From: Caenorhabditis elegans
Lineage: Eukaryota; Nematoda; Chromadorea; Rhabditida; Rhabditidae
Assembly: GCF_000002985.6 (NCBI RefSeq)
Contig: NC_003284.9
Coordinates: forward strand, 10,416,001 to 10,480,000
Direction: 5' to 3'
DNA: 64,000 nucleotides
The position numbers were made by a program, and so were the translations under genes. The number at the start of each line of letters is the position of its first letter. Positions within the stretch are counted from its first letter, which is position 1. Below the pieces are notes generated by a model. It ran no database searches, was not told the origin of the DNA, and was given only the letters and a program-made list of their open reading frames with translations. Positions 18,325 through 31,350 of the stretch are shown piece by piece.

Positions 18325-19439
18325 CTTATTGTGAGTAAGTAATGCAAAAGCCAAGCATAACATAGTTTTTGGCATTATGAAAACGTGACGATTGAACAAC
18401 ATTTAATTATTTTTTTTGAAACATGTCACACTTTTTAAACGCTTAAAACACTTTTTTGCAAAAATATCGGTGAATTGTTAAATTTAAATTGAATACTTTG
18501 CATATTAACAGCATCGAGAGATGTTGAAAACTATAACGTGGAAAATAAAAGCTTCCGTAGGTCCTCTTCATTCAGAATATTGGGTTACGGAGTCTGGTCC
18601 ATCGGAAACTGATACATAGTCACATCCCACTTTTGGAGATCAGAGTTTTCTTTCTCTACAGATTTTGCAGTTATTATATACCACTGAACTTTGAAATAAC
18701 TACAAAATTTCCTTAAAAGTCAACGCCCAAAAAAAGAAAAAGATTTTACGAAAATTAAAATAAAACACACAGCACGCGTTGCTGTCTTACTGTCTAAATG
18801 AGATAGATTATTAAAATAATGAGTGGTCGTTGTGATAGGTTAAAAGCAAATGTCACAAAATAATTACTTAGAGGAAATATATGATTTTCTGACGGTTGCA
18901 TGACCATAAAATCGTACAAAATTGCCCGAACATTTTTGACATATTCAAATGAAAAAAGAAAAAGGATGTTGTTCTACCAGGTTTTTTTTTAGAATTTTAT
19001 AAACTCTCACAGTAAGTAATTCATTGGTTTTGTTTTTTTTAAATTGCATCAGCAACACTTTTGTAAGCATAAATAATTTCACAAATATTCATAGATTTTT
19101 CACAGAGAAATGTAGATTAAAAAATAAAAATAAAAACATCAGATTTATTTGTACATTAGGCTTAGGAATTATTATTTCTGAGCTTGAAAATATAAAAGTA
19201 TACAAGTTAGTATTCACATGTTACCAGAGGCTAAGCTATTGAAAACATTTTGGCACACTTTGTAGTGTACTTTTTTTTTAATAAAAAGACCTCACACGAC
19301 GCATTTTTCATTAAAGCCTCCGTACTTAAAAAATATTTTGAAAGTGGACCTATTGAAATTGAAACTACACTTTGTATGTTAACAATAAAAATTTGTGTCT
19401 TGTTGCAAAAGAAGGCACAAAAAAGCTCACAAAGTGAAC

Positions 19440-19995
19440 CGTAATGGGATAAACGGTAGAATTCACTAGAAAAAAACGGAGTGATTCCGGACGCTTGGCG
19501 AAAGAGAGTGTGCGGTCCGCGCGGAGTGTCCAGAAAGTGGTCCGCACACCCTGCCAAGAGATGAAGAGACTCAGGCACATGTAGCCTGGAAAAGAAGAAA
19601 CAGAAGGAAACGGGAGGAGGAAGAGACGGAGAAGAAAGCAAGTAAGTGGCGAAGGAGGAGGTTTGTGTCCGTCAGGAGAAGAAGGAGGACGAGAAGACCA
19701 CCCCGAATCGCGCGAACATGCGGGGAGAGCGAGGCTGACGGAAAGGACGGGACTCTTTTTCTCTCTTCCTCCCGTTTACCCTCTCAATCAGCTCAGGCTT
19801 CCGCTACACTATTTTGCTCCGCCAATTGTCTGTCGGACACAACCAAAATGTGCAGCAAGTGAGTCCGAGCTCTGCGACTCTTCCTTTGTCTGCACAATCA
19901 ATGATTGACTGACCGCAGCAGAAGCAATAGAACATTGACGGGATAGCCACCGCTGCGCGGAGAAGGCAGCTATTGGATAGCTTCTTGCTCTCCGC
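19440..19995. other. GC-rich non-coding block with an inverted repeat
   Basis: G+C is clearly higher than in the flanks. GTGTGCGG (19508-19515) pairs perfectly with CCGCACAC (19542-19549), giving a possible 8-bp stem. The left half is purine-rich and the right half pyrimidine-rich. Overlapping open frames occur on both strands and none looks like a protein. It may be a promoter or enhancer, or a structured RNA. Confidence 0.4.
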
Positions 19996-22900
19996 ACTTC
20001 AACCTTTCACTTTTATATCCTTGCATCCATTTAGAAAATATTGAAAATTTAACTGAACTAACATCTCAGTTCTAGATCCCTTACGCGTGATTTTAAACTT
20101 ATTTGCGGCGGACTAATAAAAGTTTAGCTAAAATTTGTATATTACATGTTTTAATTGTGTTAATATTCTAAAACATATATTATATTATTTGAATAAAAAT
20201 CACAACTAAAGCTTAGTCAATGTAAACCTTTCAGTAAGCGATATGATGGTTTTGAAAATATTTTCATATGTAAATTCACAACAAAGTAACTTGTCAGAGC
20301 GAAATAAACTGAATAACATTTCCTAATTTTTAAAACTAATTTACAAGTGAGGAAAAATGAAATCATAACATACTACATCTCCATTTAATGTTCTTAAACA
20401 TATACATAATTCTGTGTTTCATCTCTACATAGACTATGAAAATTAAGAAAATTAAGAAATATGCAGCCGAGATCTACAGAGTACTGAAGTTAATCCCTTT
20501 CCCTGATGTATTATATAGTGTCATCACTTTTTTTCAGTGGTATAAGAATTATTGTAAAAGTATTGTAGAAGTTCAATAATTATTGTAGCTTCATTTTGAA
20601 AATAAGTGCAGGTTTCACAACATATAAAATGACATTCATTGAAATATTTTTAAATTGATTTTAAGTACTGTATGCTCGATTGTTTTTTTTTCGCAAAAAG
20701 GAAGATTATTGAACTAGGAAATTATTTAATCGAAAAACCTTGATAATCATCAGCCTCATCCAAATACGCTATTAAACCTGGTGCAGACACAAATACACAA
20801 AGGTGAAGACAATTAAGAAAGCCATCATCAAATTTGTCAAGAATGAATTGAGAGAAATAAAGTTCCAAGAAACAGAATGGAAAGATCTGTGAGAAAGGGC
20901 ACGAGGTGAATCGGCGGCTTCTTTTATGAATCACAACGAAATCATTCTCCTTGTGTCACTGCACTCACACAACAGAACAGCAACAGCAGCGGCCCCAAAA
21001 ACTTCTATCAACGTGCTTGTTGGTACCAGTTTTAGAGTTTTCCTTGAAATCTTTTTTTTTATATTTCAGAAGAATGCACTCATATATAAACAGCGGGAAA
21101 TCAAAAAGTCTTGGAAATTTTAGTGTTTTACTGTAATTGATTTCTAAAAAAATACAAATAATTGAAATTAAAAAATACTATTAATTAATTGAAAATAGTT
21201 ATTTGGAAGTTCAAAATTTAATACATTTTGATTTGCGGCCGGAAATTTGAAATTATTTTTCACAAACAAGCTGCACAAATTTTAGATTTCGAACAGTTTT
21301 TCGACTATCAAAACGATCACAAACTTTGAAAAAATATTTTTACAGCAAAACAACTAAACTATAAACGTCATGCCTATCTCATAGTATACCGTGATATTCT
21401 ATATAGGAGCTTATTTCTTACAATGAAGCGGTCAGAAAAATGTTAATTCATAATAAAATATTTAGTACGGAGGTTCATAATTTTGCAAACAGATGCAAAT
21501 GCCCGAATTTGAGTAAAACGGTTTCAAAACAATAATAAAGTACTTCTGTTTTACTTCAATATAATAGTAAACAAGGGGAAAAGTAGCCGAAATAAAATAG
21601 GTGTCAGGTTTCACAAGTGTACCGTGTGTTTGAGACCGCAAAACCGCTCTTAACCTCATCTCCTCACTCGGATGGTTTTCGGCTGATCATCCATCTTTGA
21701 CAACATCCTTCCAAGGTTACATTCCAAGCCCATTCGGCACCTTGTGGCACTCACTCCTCATTCCTTTGTTAGCGCTGACTTGACCGGTTATAAATTTGAA
21801 ACTCGCCAAGGAGGAAGGATAGAGAGACAGCCGGCGTGTGTCAGTGTCCGGTATCAAAAGATTTACAGCTTCTTTTACCATAGAACTGAATCAGAGTAAG
21901 ATAGATAATGAGATTGAAACTGGAGGATGTTGGTAGGGTAATGAATCATTCCGCCTGGGACATATGACATTACCAACACATTATGCAAGTCTGGGAAATC
22001 TTTAAATCAAAAAAACTCAGGTTTGGAAGTTTCAAATTATTTTTTTTGAAGATAACAATAATCAAGTATTAATTTCAGCTTGCACGGTTTAAAGTGTGTC
22101 TTTCACTTAAAGAAGATAGTCTTCGTAGTGTGGGTTGTCGTTCAAACCACAGTTTTAATTTGCAGGTTGTAGAATTTCTCGGAGACTTGGAAGCAATAAT
22201 GATAGAAGTAAAAATAAAAACTTTGTATTTTGTTTCAACTTCGGGTTGAGAGTATATATATTTTGGTGTGCAGATTTTAAAAATTTGCACATCTCGTAAA
22301 TAAAGTCTCAATTTTTTAAAAACATAGATAATCAAAGCAAAAGTGTGTTGGATGATAATTTTCAAGTGTAATTTTAAAAAAAAACATCAAGAAACGATGA
22401 ACGCACTAGGAATCTTGTATTGTGTTCACTGAAGATTCGAATCACACTGAATATGACTTTCATCAAATGACATACCCTTATTCGTTAGACTTTCTTGCAC
22501 AAAAAAGGATTTACGTGGAGACAACTGGCTGTGATAAGAACAAAATGTCAGATAACTGCGGCTTAGGTAGTTTACTGACAAAGTTATTATTGGGAAAAAA
22601 ACAAGTAAGGAAGTGATGCAGAAATGGATATTATAAATGGTTTTTATAAAAAAAATTTTGAATAGAATAACTTCATTGACACACGACAAAAAATAATATT
22701 TTTATTAAATTTTATTAATTTGGTTTTACTTTCTATAAAAATTGGAATAATCATGGTAGGCCTGACGCCATTTTCATTCAAAATCCTACATATTTGAGGT
22801 ATGAGTCAAAGCTAATACAGTTTGTGAGAAAATGGAATAAATAAACTTATTGGATAGTGGGAACGGGTACTTTGCAAAATTCACAACGAGCATGGAGCAT

Positions 22901-25900
22901 GAGCGAGCAATCAATTTTCAATTAAAATTTTTGCATGATGTAGAAAGTTCCTAACTAGGTGAACACTGAGAGCCGGACAAAAATGTTGTGCTAAAGTTAC
23001 TCTAACTCTTTATTAATCGCTTAACAATTCTAGACTCATTGAGAATCTTATTCAGGATTAAATCTAATCCAAGTCCAGACGCTAGACCGGTTTCTGAGGT
23101 GTTACATCGGAAAGGGACCACTAGTCATTGAGGGGACCGACCTATTGGAAAAATCATAGCGTATGGACGTGTGTGTGGCACGGAATGACTTCATAAAATC
23201 TATACACCTCACTTTCTCTCTTTTCTTCTTTCCCTTCTTCTCTTTTTTCCCCCAATCAGCATCTGTCATCGTTGGCGTCAAAAAGCGTTTTCGCATAAAT
23301 TCACGCAAAATGTGTATACATTCAATGTGCCGTCGCCTCCTTGGGGCTCATTTCTCTTTGTGATTCCTTCCTATTTACCATCAGAAGAGGAACACTTTTG
23401 TAATACAAAATAAAAACCAAAATGTGCATTGTGGGCAGGAATAGGTTATTGAAAAACCAAGTTAAAAGATCAGATATACAAGATGAAAAGTTTGATTCAG
23501 AAAGGTTAACCTGAATAGGTTTATGTATGCAATGGGAGTGTAAAACGAACGCACCCCTTGGATAAACAATAAACTCGTTAGACATTATACAGAAATTGTA
23601 TAACGTAGCAGTGTATCATGTGCTCTTTCTCGAATCAAATGAATTATTCAAGATTTACTAAAAACGAACGCGCATGAAATGAGCGAGAAGGGTGTTGCTC
23701 TCGCTCTTTAGCGGCGAACAATAAGAATTTGTAATCAAAAATTCACGGCATGGGAAAAATAGGGCAAAGCTAAGCGGGAAAATAAACTTTTACTAACAAA
23801 AGTATAGCAGATTTTTTGTGCAGTTCTAAAATGGTAAAAAAAACTTTTAAACATGCATATTGTCAAAGAGCACTGATCAATTTTCAGAACCGTTGCTCCA
23901 ACTGAAAATTTCAACTTAAACTTGAAGTGATTGCTGTGGTGGTTTTCTGTAACGTTCCCAGTGAACGTTAGTTTTTTAATATTCCATTTTGTATCCAAAT
24001 TCAACTAAACTTATTAAGTGAACAGCGACATTTTAATGATAAATAACATTATTGGATTATCAGAAGAGTTAAATTTTTATGAGGTTCATGAATATAGGTA
24101 CAGTATACATTGTTGCAAAGTGGATGTTGAGAACCTGCACAAAACATGTCTGAAACCAAGAAAATAAAAAAAGACCACCCAGTAAGACAAGATTGCAAAA
24201 CAATTTCAAATTATTTTTGAAGAAAGAGGCGTCTGGGGGGTGGTAGGGCAAAAGCCAATTAGCAGAACGACATCAGGACGACATGAAAGCTGGACAAGCA
24301 TGTAAAAGGAAGAGACGGAAAGAATGCTTGTGAGGAAGAAAAAGAGATATGTGTTGTTGTTGTAACTTGTAAGAATTGATGGCTGAATTCAATACGTCAA
24401 AAACTGAAACAATTTAATTCAGGTTGTATAAAAAGTTGAAAGTTTAGACCTTATCGGAACTCTCACAAAGAACCAAGACATCAACATGTTTACCCTCTTT
24501 TGAATAAAAACGCCATCTACAAATGGCAAAAGTGAGAAGATGTTGAGAGGTATAAGAAGGAAAGTGTTCGACTCGAGAGGGAACAATGTAAATACAATGT
24601 ATGTAGTTATGGTAATAATACTAGTTGATCCGTCTCAGGTACACTCATTTTGTAGAAGAACAATAACAAACACGCAGGCATACACGGAGAACACCAATCT
24701 AGCAGTAATAAGTTAATCGGTAGTGGGAACCCGATGACCTTTGTCAGAGGTAGGCAGGCACCGTAATTACGTTTGTTTGCATTTTATTATAGCGTAGATC
24801 ACTTGATTTATGAGCACCACTAACAATGTTTCAAAAACGTGATCCAGAGTTTTTTTTTGAAGCAGTTCAAAGCAGAAAGGTAGTATTGCTTATTGAAATT
24901 ATCATCAAAAAATTTGTTTTCAAAAAATAGTTTTCAAAAGCATGATATGCCCATTATTCGCTTATCAGCATCTGAAGTATCTTTTTGAAATTTCAAGTAC
25001 ACATTTCTCCAATCATTGCAGTGATTGTAATGTTGATAATTGTTTTTTATTTGAACTGATTAGATTCGAATCGGTATACATCATCATTTTCAAATGTAAC
25101 GAATTACTTTTTTTTCATTTAAGAGTAATCAAATAAACTGAAGAAGTGCAATGAAAGTTAGGCTTGATTTGCACGTTTCAAATAGTTAAAAAAAAAGAAG
25201 AGTCTCAAACACTGAAGCTCACCAGGCTTTTGCTTTTTATGAACTGCCCTAATCTCAAGTTATAAAACATGGAAAATGTATAATTAAACACAGAAAAAAC
25301 TTCAGAACATGATATGAACAACAAATAGATGGAGTGACTGACGGATTAAAACAGACAAAAAACGAATGCAATTCAGAAACAGGAACGGTTAACAGGGGGT
25401 GCACAATGTTCTTTTGAGGACTTACAAAGAAGAATGACTGTATGTCTATCTTGCGCGCCCATTTGTGTGCTGCTCATGTTTGTGTTTCAGATTACTTCGA
25501 CAATTTAATTTGGCCAGAGACCGTTAGAAACATAATGCTTGTGATTTTGTTGTGAATTTTAGCAGTTCCAATGTAATGCGGAATTATAACATAGATAACA
25601 TTTAAATTTCTTGAAATCTTCCCTGTCTTCATTTTCACAATATGACAATGATGTTTATCAGATCTTTTTACAGAGAACTTGACGTCTACAAAATTCAGAT
25701 AATTTTGGAATTCGTCACGAAAATTGCACAAACTTGCACATATAACTTATGTAAAAATCTACTCAAATGGCTAAACGGAAAGCTGTCTTCAGTAGTACAT
25801 AATATTAAGGATGATTGTTTATCTTCACAGGTACAAAAATAAACCCGCTTTCCCAGAGCGGTTTGATGGTTCCTCACAGTGTTATCTCGAAGCACCAGAA

Positions 25901-26215
25901 AAATCTACTTGAACAAGCGTATTTTCTCAATATGTCATTGATTTCAGAAATATTTTATTCGGAAGTCGCGAACGAATGGACAGGAGCGGCTTCTGGGAAG
26001 TCGAGAAAAAGAATAAAGAATCGAGAGTCTCAATACTCTGGGAGATGCGAGAAGAAACACAGACTGAAGTCCAGGATGGATGTGGAAAAGTTATGGACAA
26101 TAGTTTAGGCACCTTTCAGTTCGTGGTCAAGGTGTGAAGAGCATCAAGAGATGTTCAATTTGTGTGGTGCCCTGTGGTCAATGTCAAGGAACGGTATGAC
26201 TGGTAGCCCACTTTT

Positions 26216-26536
26216 TTCTTTGGTCAGTGCACGTTCCATCTTTTTTAGTCATTGCAAATGTTTTATTTTTCTTTGATCAGTGCATGTGGCATCTTTTTTT
26301 TTGCTTTGTGCACGCTAATTTTTTTTTGGTCAGTGCAAATGTTTTTTGTTGGTCAGTGCACATGTTTTTTTTTGGACAGTGCACATTTATTTATTTTGTC
26401 AGTGCACATATTTTATTTTTCGTTGGTCAGTGCACGTTAATTTTTTTTGGTCAGTGCAAATGTTTTATTTTTCTTGGGTCAGTGCACGTGTTCTCTTTTT
26501 CTTTGGTCTGTGCATATGATATATTTTTCTTTTAAA
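26216..26536. repeat. Minisatellite of (T)n-GGTCAGTGCAC units
   Basis: About eleven irregular copies of GGTCAGTGCA followed by C/A, A/G and a poly-T-rich spacer, with periods of roughly 22-35 bp. Nine copies keep CAGTGCA exactly; others read TTGTGCA or CTGTGCA. Open frames here are repeat-encoded Phe-rich artefacts. Confidence 0.85.
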
Positions 26537-28168
26537 ATGTCACTTTGACGCCAGACAATCTGATTTTTGGAAAATTCCAGATTTGATGTCTTATAAAACG
26601 CCTTTCTTTCCCTATGTTGAAAAGGATATGTCTTATCAATCTGTGCTTCCATTTTATGTTCGGATTATACAGAAACGTTTTTGATTTTACCCGAATTGTA
26701 TTCCATGGGATGTTATTTGATGCAAGCTATGTGAAACTTAAAATGTGTTACTGTTGTTTTAGTCCAGTTTTAGTCATAATTACATTTTCTAACAAATGTG
26801 ATACTCAACCGTGGGAACGAGCCGCGCGCGTCATTGTTGCGACGCGTACGACCATTTGAATTTACAACGTTCTATACATCTCTGTGTCTCCAGCGATCCA
26901 TCACAATCTTAAACTTATCATGACTTCGCTACATACATGCTTTCATATATTTTGGGAGCCTTGGCACGTTATGCACTTTCTTTCATCATATTATTGTGAT
27001 TTGTAAGAGCAAAACATATAATTATGTCATGTATACTTGTGCGGTTTTGTTTATTTTTCTTAGGCTCAGTCTCTCCATCTACCTTTCTAATATTACAAAC
27101 GCGATAATAGGTATTTTTCTGCATCTCTACTTTCCAAATTTCTATTTCAGTATTTTAAGTGGAGTTTTGTTTTTCGGGACTAGAGTACAAACGAGAGTTT
27201 ATTTTTTGTCCTAGGATTTGTAGGCCAGATCAAAATTTCATCAGTAACAGAAACCTTGATTTTAATTATTTTTAACGGTCTACATTTACCTTTATGCTAT
27301 CTAACAAATCATGAACATCTTAAAATTTGGTTTCGAAATTCAAATTATGCAGAAATTGACATTAGAGCGCCGTTGCAACTACGAAGGACGTGATGTTTTG
27401 TAAAAATTTATCACATGATTCATTTTTTCAAATATGCATTTTCAGGAAAAACTACCTTAGTTGAAAAGTTTTCATGCCAATTTTTTTGTGGGTTTATTAA
27501 TCTAGTTGCAAAATTTAGTTTAATTTTTATTCTTTGAACATAAGAATAAATCAAATATACTAGGGATATAGAGAATTTCCATGTATCCCGATAAAATTAA
27601 TAGTATTAAAAGATAATGCTACACAGCTCATCTCACAATTACTTACTCACGCGCTATTGGCCCATTCTACCAGAAAGTTTGTTGTCATCCCTCCAAGTGT
27701 TGCTCGTCTGTTGTGAAATATACTCATAACTCCTATCCAACGTCTTAGCAACTGCCGTATAATCACAATGATGATGACTAATCAAGAATGTGCAATTCAT
27801 ACAATACTCGGCGAATAACTCGTTTGAGTGTCTTTTAGACTATTCTTTTTGTCATTATGTTTATCACTAGCTTCCTGCTTAAGCTCGCTTGTCAAATTAT
27901 AGTTTCCTGTTTTATTTACACCAACAACACAATTTTTACTTTGTTGGTACTGTTCTTGTTCTTTCTAAAACACAATTTTAATATTTTCATTTCCACAAAA
28001 TACATTTTGTTCAGAGGGCTGAAACAACATAATAACATAACATGAAGTTGAACCAATAAACAATTAAACTTCATAGTTAGAAACTAATAAGGACTACTTT
28101 TTTTCGTTATTTTTCTCATTTTTTACGCCAATTTATTTGCAGAATCGCTTGGAAGCAACAAAACTGAC

Positions 28169-28674
28169 ATGAATGAGAACGAAGAATACCAACAGCTATT
28201 GGAGACGAAACGGCTCCAAGATCTTGACCTTCAGCATCACAGAGCCGAAATCAGACGCAATACAGATGTAATACAGTCCATGGAAGAACGCGTCGCCAGA
28301 CAGGAAGAGATGCTCACGTTTTTAGTAGATGCGTCCAAGAAATACGATGAGGAACTTGAAGAAAAGCGTGATGAGAATAAAAAAGGTTAGTTTTACTTCG
28401 AGCGGAGAATACTGAAATTCAAATTTCAGCGACAAAAGAATACGAGGAGTTGGAAAAAGTGGCCGCTAACTTGAAGGAAATTATGAACCCCGGTGCATTC
28501 ATGACTGAGCATGGGAGTCTTGCAACTTGCAGCTCAGCTACTGAGGTCAAAAATATTTCTCAAACCACACCTCAAACGGTAAATAAGAAGACTGTTACCA
28601 GAGGACACAAAAATAATCGTACCGGAAAGGAAACAATTGGAACAAAGCAAACAAATTCTGTTGAAACATCATAG
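28169..28674 (+). CDS. Small coiled-coil protein, tandem member 1
   Basis: Two exons, 28169-28385 and 28430-28674, joined over a 44-nt intron (GTTAGT to TTTCAG) give 153 aa. A TTTGCAG acceptor at 28135-28142, 27 nt before the ATG, suits SL1 trans-splicing. Residues 1 to about 95 are almost entirely charged helix with heptad-like spacing (VIQSMEERVARQEEMLTFLV, then KKYDEELEEKRDENKKATKE). The last 55 residues are Thr/Lys/Asn-rich and probably disordered. There is no signal peptide, membrane segment or recognisable domain. The first coding exon ends in phase 1 after 72 codons, like its two neighbours. Function unknown; an intracellular oligomeric or scaffold role is only an inference from the coiled coil. 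Confidence 0.8.
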
Positions 28675-29004
28675 TTAGTTTTTGAATATGTGAAGCAAGT
28701 CTAAAAGCTAGTCAAGTAAATGTTTTGATTGAGTAGTTTTCAAAATATTTAAGATTTTGAAATGTGACTGTCACAAAAACTATATAATGCCTCTCATTTA
28801 CAGATCACATCTTCTGGCGGCATTGTTTATCTTTTGTCATCTATTTTGAGACTTTAAATTAATTATGATCAACATGTTTCAATGAATGATTTTGTTGAGA
28901 GAATATTTTTATTTAATATATTGCTTGAAGACGTTTTGGCGTTTATAGCCCTTCTCAAAAATTTTTGTAAACCTACCCGAACCATGAAATTTTTATTTTA
29001 AGGA

Positions 29005-29472
29005 ATGTCTTCTGATCAGGTGCTGGACGAAGCTTCTCTGAAGGAACTTGTAGACAGAAACGCCGTTTTGATACAAGAACAAACTGAGTTTATCCAAAAT
29101 CAGACGATCACAAAATACAACTTAGCAAGTACGCTAGAATTCCAGAAACGAAGGTTGAGCTTGTACTCTGATACTATTCACCTTAAAAGTGGATGTCTTT
29201 CACAAAGTAAGATGCTTCTAGAATTTTGTAAGTAGCCTTAAAAAAGTGTTGAATTAACTTTCTCCTTTTTAGGGAAAGATCAGATTGGTAAAGAGCAAAA
29301 CACAATCAGTACCATGAAAAACTCTATTGAGGCTCGAAACCAACGTTCTACCGATGGAATGCAAAGTTCTGGTGGAAAAAGTTCGAGTGAACTTGGTGAA
29401 AGTTCACACAAAAAATTGAAGGTTTTCTTTCACGATTAATACAAACAATACTAAATTTTGTTGCAGAAATAA
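29005..29472 (+). CDS. Small helical protein, tandem member 2
   Basis: Exon 1 is 29005-29206 (67 codons, phase 1), starting 2 nt after a TTTTAAG acceptor. Exon 2 starts at 29273. It either stops unspliced at 29439 (ending KLKVFFHD) or uses a 45-nt intron, 29422-29466 with a TTGTTGCAG acceptor, and stops at 29472 (118 aa); the second choice looks better. The N-terminal half is Gln/Glu-rich amphipathic helix (VLIQEQTEFIQNQTITKYNL). The C-terminal half is Ser/Gly/Lys-rich. No known domain. The gap to the previous stop is about 330 bp, somewhat long for an operon but not excluded. Exon architecture matches the flanking small genes, suggesting ancient tandem duplication with little sequence left in common. 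Confidence 0.72.
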
Positions 29473-30420
29473 ACCGTCTTCCATAGGTACAACATGTTCA
29501 AATGTTATCCTCCCATTTAAGATTCGCGTTCACTAACAACTTGTTCTTCAATATATGCAATCAAACGTGTTCTTGGTTTTTTGTATTATATTTCATCGCC
29601 ATTTTTTTATGAGACGAAATTAATAAATTGTGAAAAATTTCACGAGTTGAACAAATACTTTTGAAGTTGAAGTTTTATCTGTTTCAGCTTTCGTGATCGA
29701 GGTATATGAACCGAACAAAGACTGCAGAGAGCCATGTTCAAACGAGATACATTTTTTTCACACAATTCTTATTAATTTAGCAGTAGATCTTGAAGTATGT
29801 AAAAAGTATGCGGAATGCATTCTAAAAACTTCGGAATTTTTGGTGCGACTCACTGTAATCAACTTTGTGCGGGTGCCCAATGTATTTTATATTTATAGTC
29901 CAGGACGCCAAGTGTTTATCTATATGCTCATTTTTAGCTCACTCGATTATGAACGAAAGACACATACGCGAGGGCTATGCGGCAACCGGCAACTAAGTTG
30001 CCATAGAAACGACATTTACATCCATTTCCGGATTCTACAGGAAATTACATTTTTCATAACGTCCAAATTGGTTTTGAATATCTGAAAAAAAATTTATGAA
30101 AAACAATTTCAACTTTTGTTTTGAACTGTGATAATGAATTATGTACATAATTATCTGTTATGAAATTGATGTGATTAACTGAACAGACTTTTTAAAGACT
30201 ACAGTTTCTTGAAAACTTCATGTGTCTGAAATTTTATTTTTACACAAATAATGTTACAGAGTACAACGCATGTTGCCCTGGGAAAAGTACATACGAGCCT
30301 TTCAACTATTCGTTCGTTTTCAGTCACAATTAGTGTTGCACTTTTGAAAAATTGTAATCAGAATTGCGTAATACTTTTTAGATTAAATTAAATTTCATCT
30401 ATCTATCGGGAGTGATTTTG
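29473..30420. other. Spacer after the second coiled-coil gene
   Basis: An acceptor-like TTTCAG at 29684-29689 is followed by a 130-codon open frame to 30085. The translation is hydrophobic, Cys-scattered and unlike a folded domain, with no start or partner exon found. I treat it as non-coding. A short palindrome (GGCAACTAAGTTGCC) lies near 29990. Confidence 0.4.
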
Positions 30421-30753
30421 CTAGTACTCCGTTCTACGCAAAAATGTTAAAACCGTGACGAAAACTACATTTGCTATGGCAACAGCATACACTCCAAAAA
30501 ATATTTTTCTGAAACGGTGATCAGATTGGTACGAAAAATATGTATCAGCCGTGAAAATTTTGTTTTTTTGAATTATTTGAGAGTTGTAAATAGGAATGTT
30601 AAACAATGACATATAATTCAAGTATTCAAAATTATTTTCAGAAAGAAATGTGGCATTCTTTATCTTTATACTTTCGGTGCTAGGATATACTGTTTTTTGA
30701 CTTGTATGACTTTTTTTTTGTCTTTGAATATGCTGCTGAATGCAATTTGGATT
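30421..30753 (-). CDS. Possible exon of a small membrane-anchored protein (weak)
   Basis: On the minus strand an open frame of about 110 codons ends at 30421 with a hydrophobic helix (FFGVYAVAIANVVFVTVLTF) followed by RRTEY and a stop, a plausible tail anchor. Upstream residues are polar and Asn/Ser-rich. An acceptor (TATTAGCAG) lies just upstream, near 30765, so this could be a last exon. Another minus-strand open frame at 30963-31145 (LVGHNDLRQNHYIIISLNQK) also looks protein-like, but I could not connect the two with a credible donor. Gene or pseudogene status is uncertain. Confidence 0.25.
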   Translation of the reverse strand, partial: NPNCIQQHIQRQKKSHTSQKTVYPSTESIKIKNATFLSENNFEYLNYMSLFNIPIYNSQIIQKNKIFTADTYFSYQSDHRFRKIFFGVYAVAIANVVFVTVLTFLRRTEY

Positions 30754-31350
30754 CACAGAGAGCTGCTAATATTTATATAATTTTCCGAACAGATAATGAT
30801 ACAAGTTAATTGGTTTGATTGAAACACGAATGAACAATTGAAAAAAAAATTATTTCGTCGTCCTGCTACATTTTCAGCAAATCATTTCAGATCACCAAGT
30901 TAAGTTTCACGTTGGAACTAAAATTTTATTTTTTCTAAACGTTTCTCAATTTTAACAATAAATTATGTCTGTGTAGAATTTGGTTTCATAGTATCTATTT
31001 CAATTTCAAAATCCTCTGTCGGAATGATTATTATTTTTCCAACCGACTTCTGATTTAAAGAAATGATAATGTAGTGATTCTGACGTAAATCGTTGTGACC
31101 AACGAGGCGGATACATTTTTCATGTTTTTTTTTCAAAAGAAACATTATTTTTTTCGAATAAAATTCTAGAAATATGACTGGATTTTGTAGATTAGAAACC
31201 GCAACGCAAGTGACTGCGAAGCGGTTAAAGTGGGAGGAGTTTCAAATTTGTATTAGTTATTATGATGGTATTTAAATGCAGAGATATTTTTTTATGTCTC
31301 TTTTTCCTTATTTTTTTGGAGTGACATTTGAGTGTTTGATATTTTCAGAA

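Larger units (their letters stand above)
18325..28141. other. Long gene-poor region
   Basis: Nearly 10 kb, mostly AT-rich, without a supported gene. Notable contents are a GC-rich block at 19440-19990, another at 21650-21860, a purine-rich stretch open in two frames at 25940-26150 and a minisatellite at 26216-26536. The many short open frames are AT-rich, lack splice logic or sit inside repeats. Long-range regulatory sequence for mig-15 or the small genes to the right is possible but unproven. Confidence 0.5.

Noticed and set aside
19663-19908. 81-codon plus-strand frame in the GC-rich block
   Set aside because: It overlaps equally open frames in other phases and on the other strand. It has an Arg/Ser-rich low-complexity translation and no splice context.
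26227-26535. 102-codon Phe/Cys/His-rich frame
   Set aside because: It is entirely made by translation of the minisatellite units.
29693-30085. 130-codon frame after an acceptor-like TTTCAG
   Set aside because: It has no start codon context, no matching donor upstream and an irregular hydrophobic composition. It is not compatible in phase with the preceding gene as modelled.
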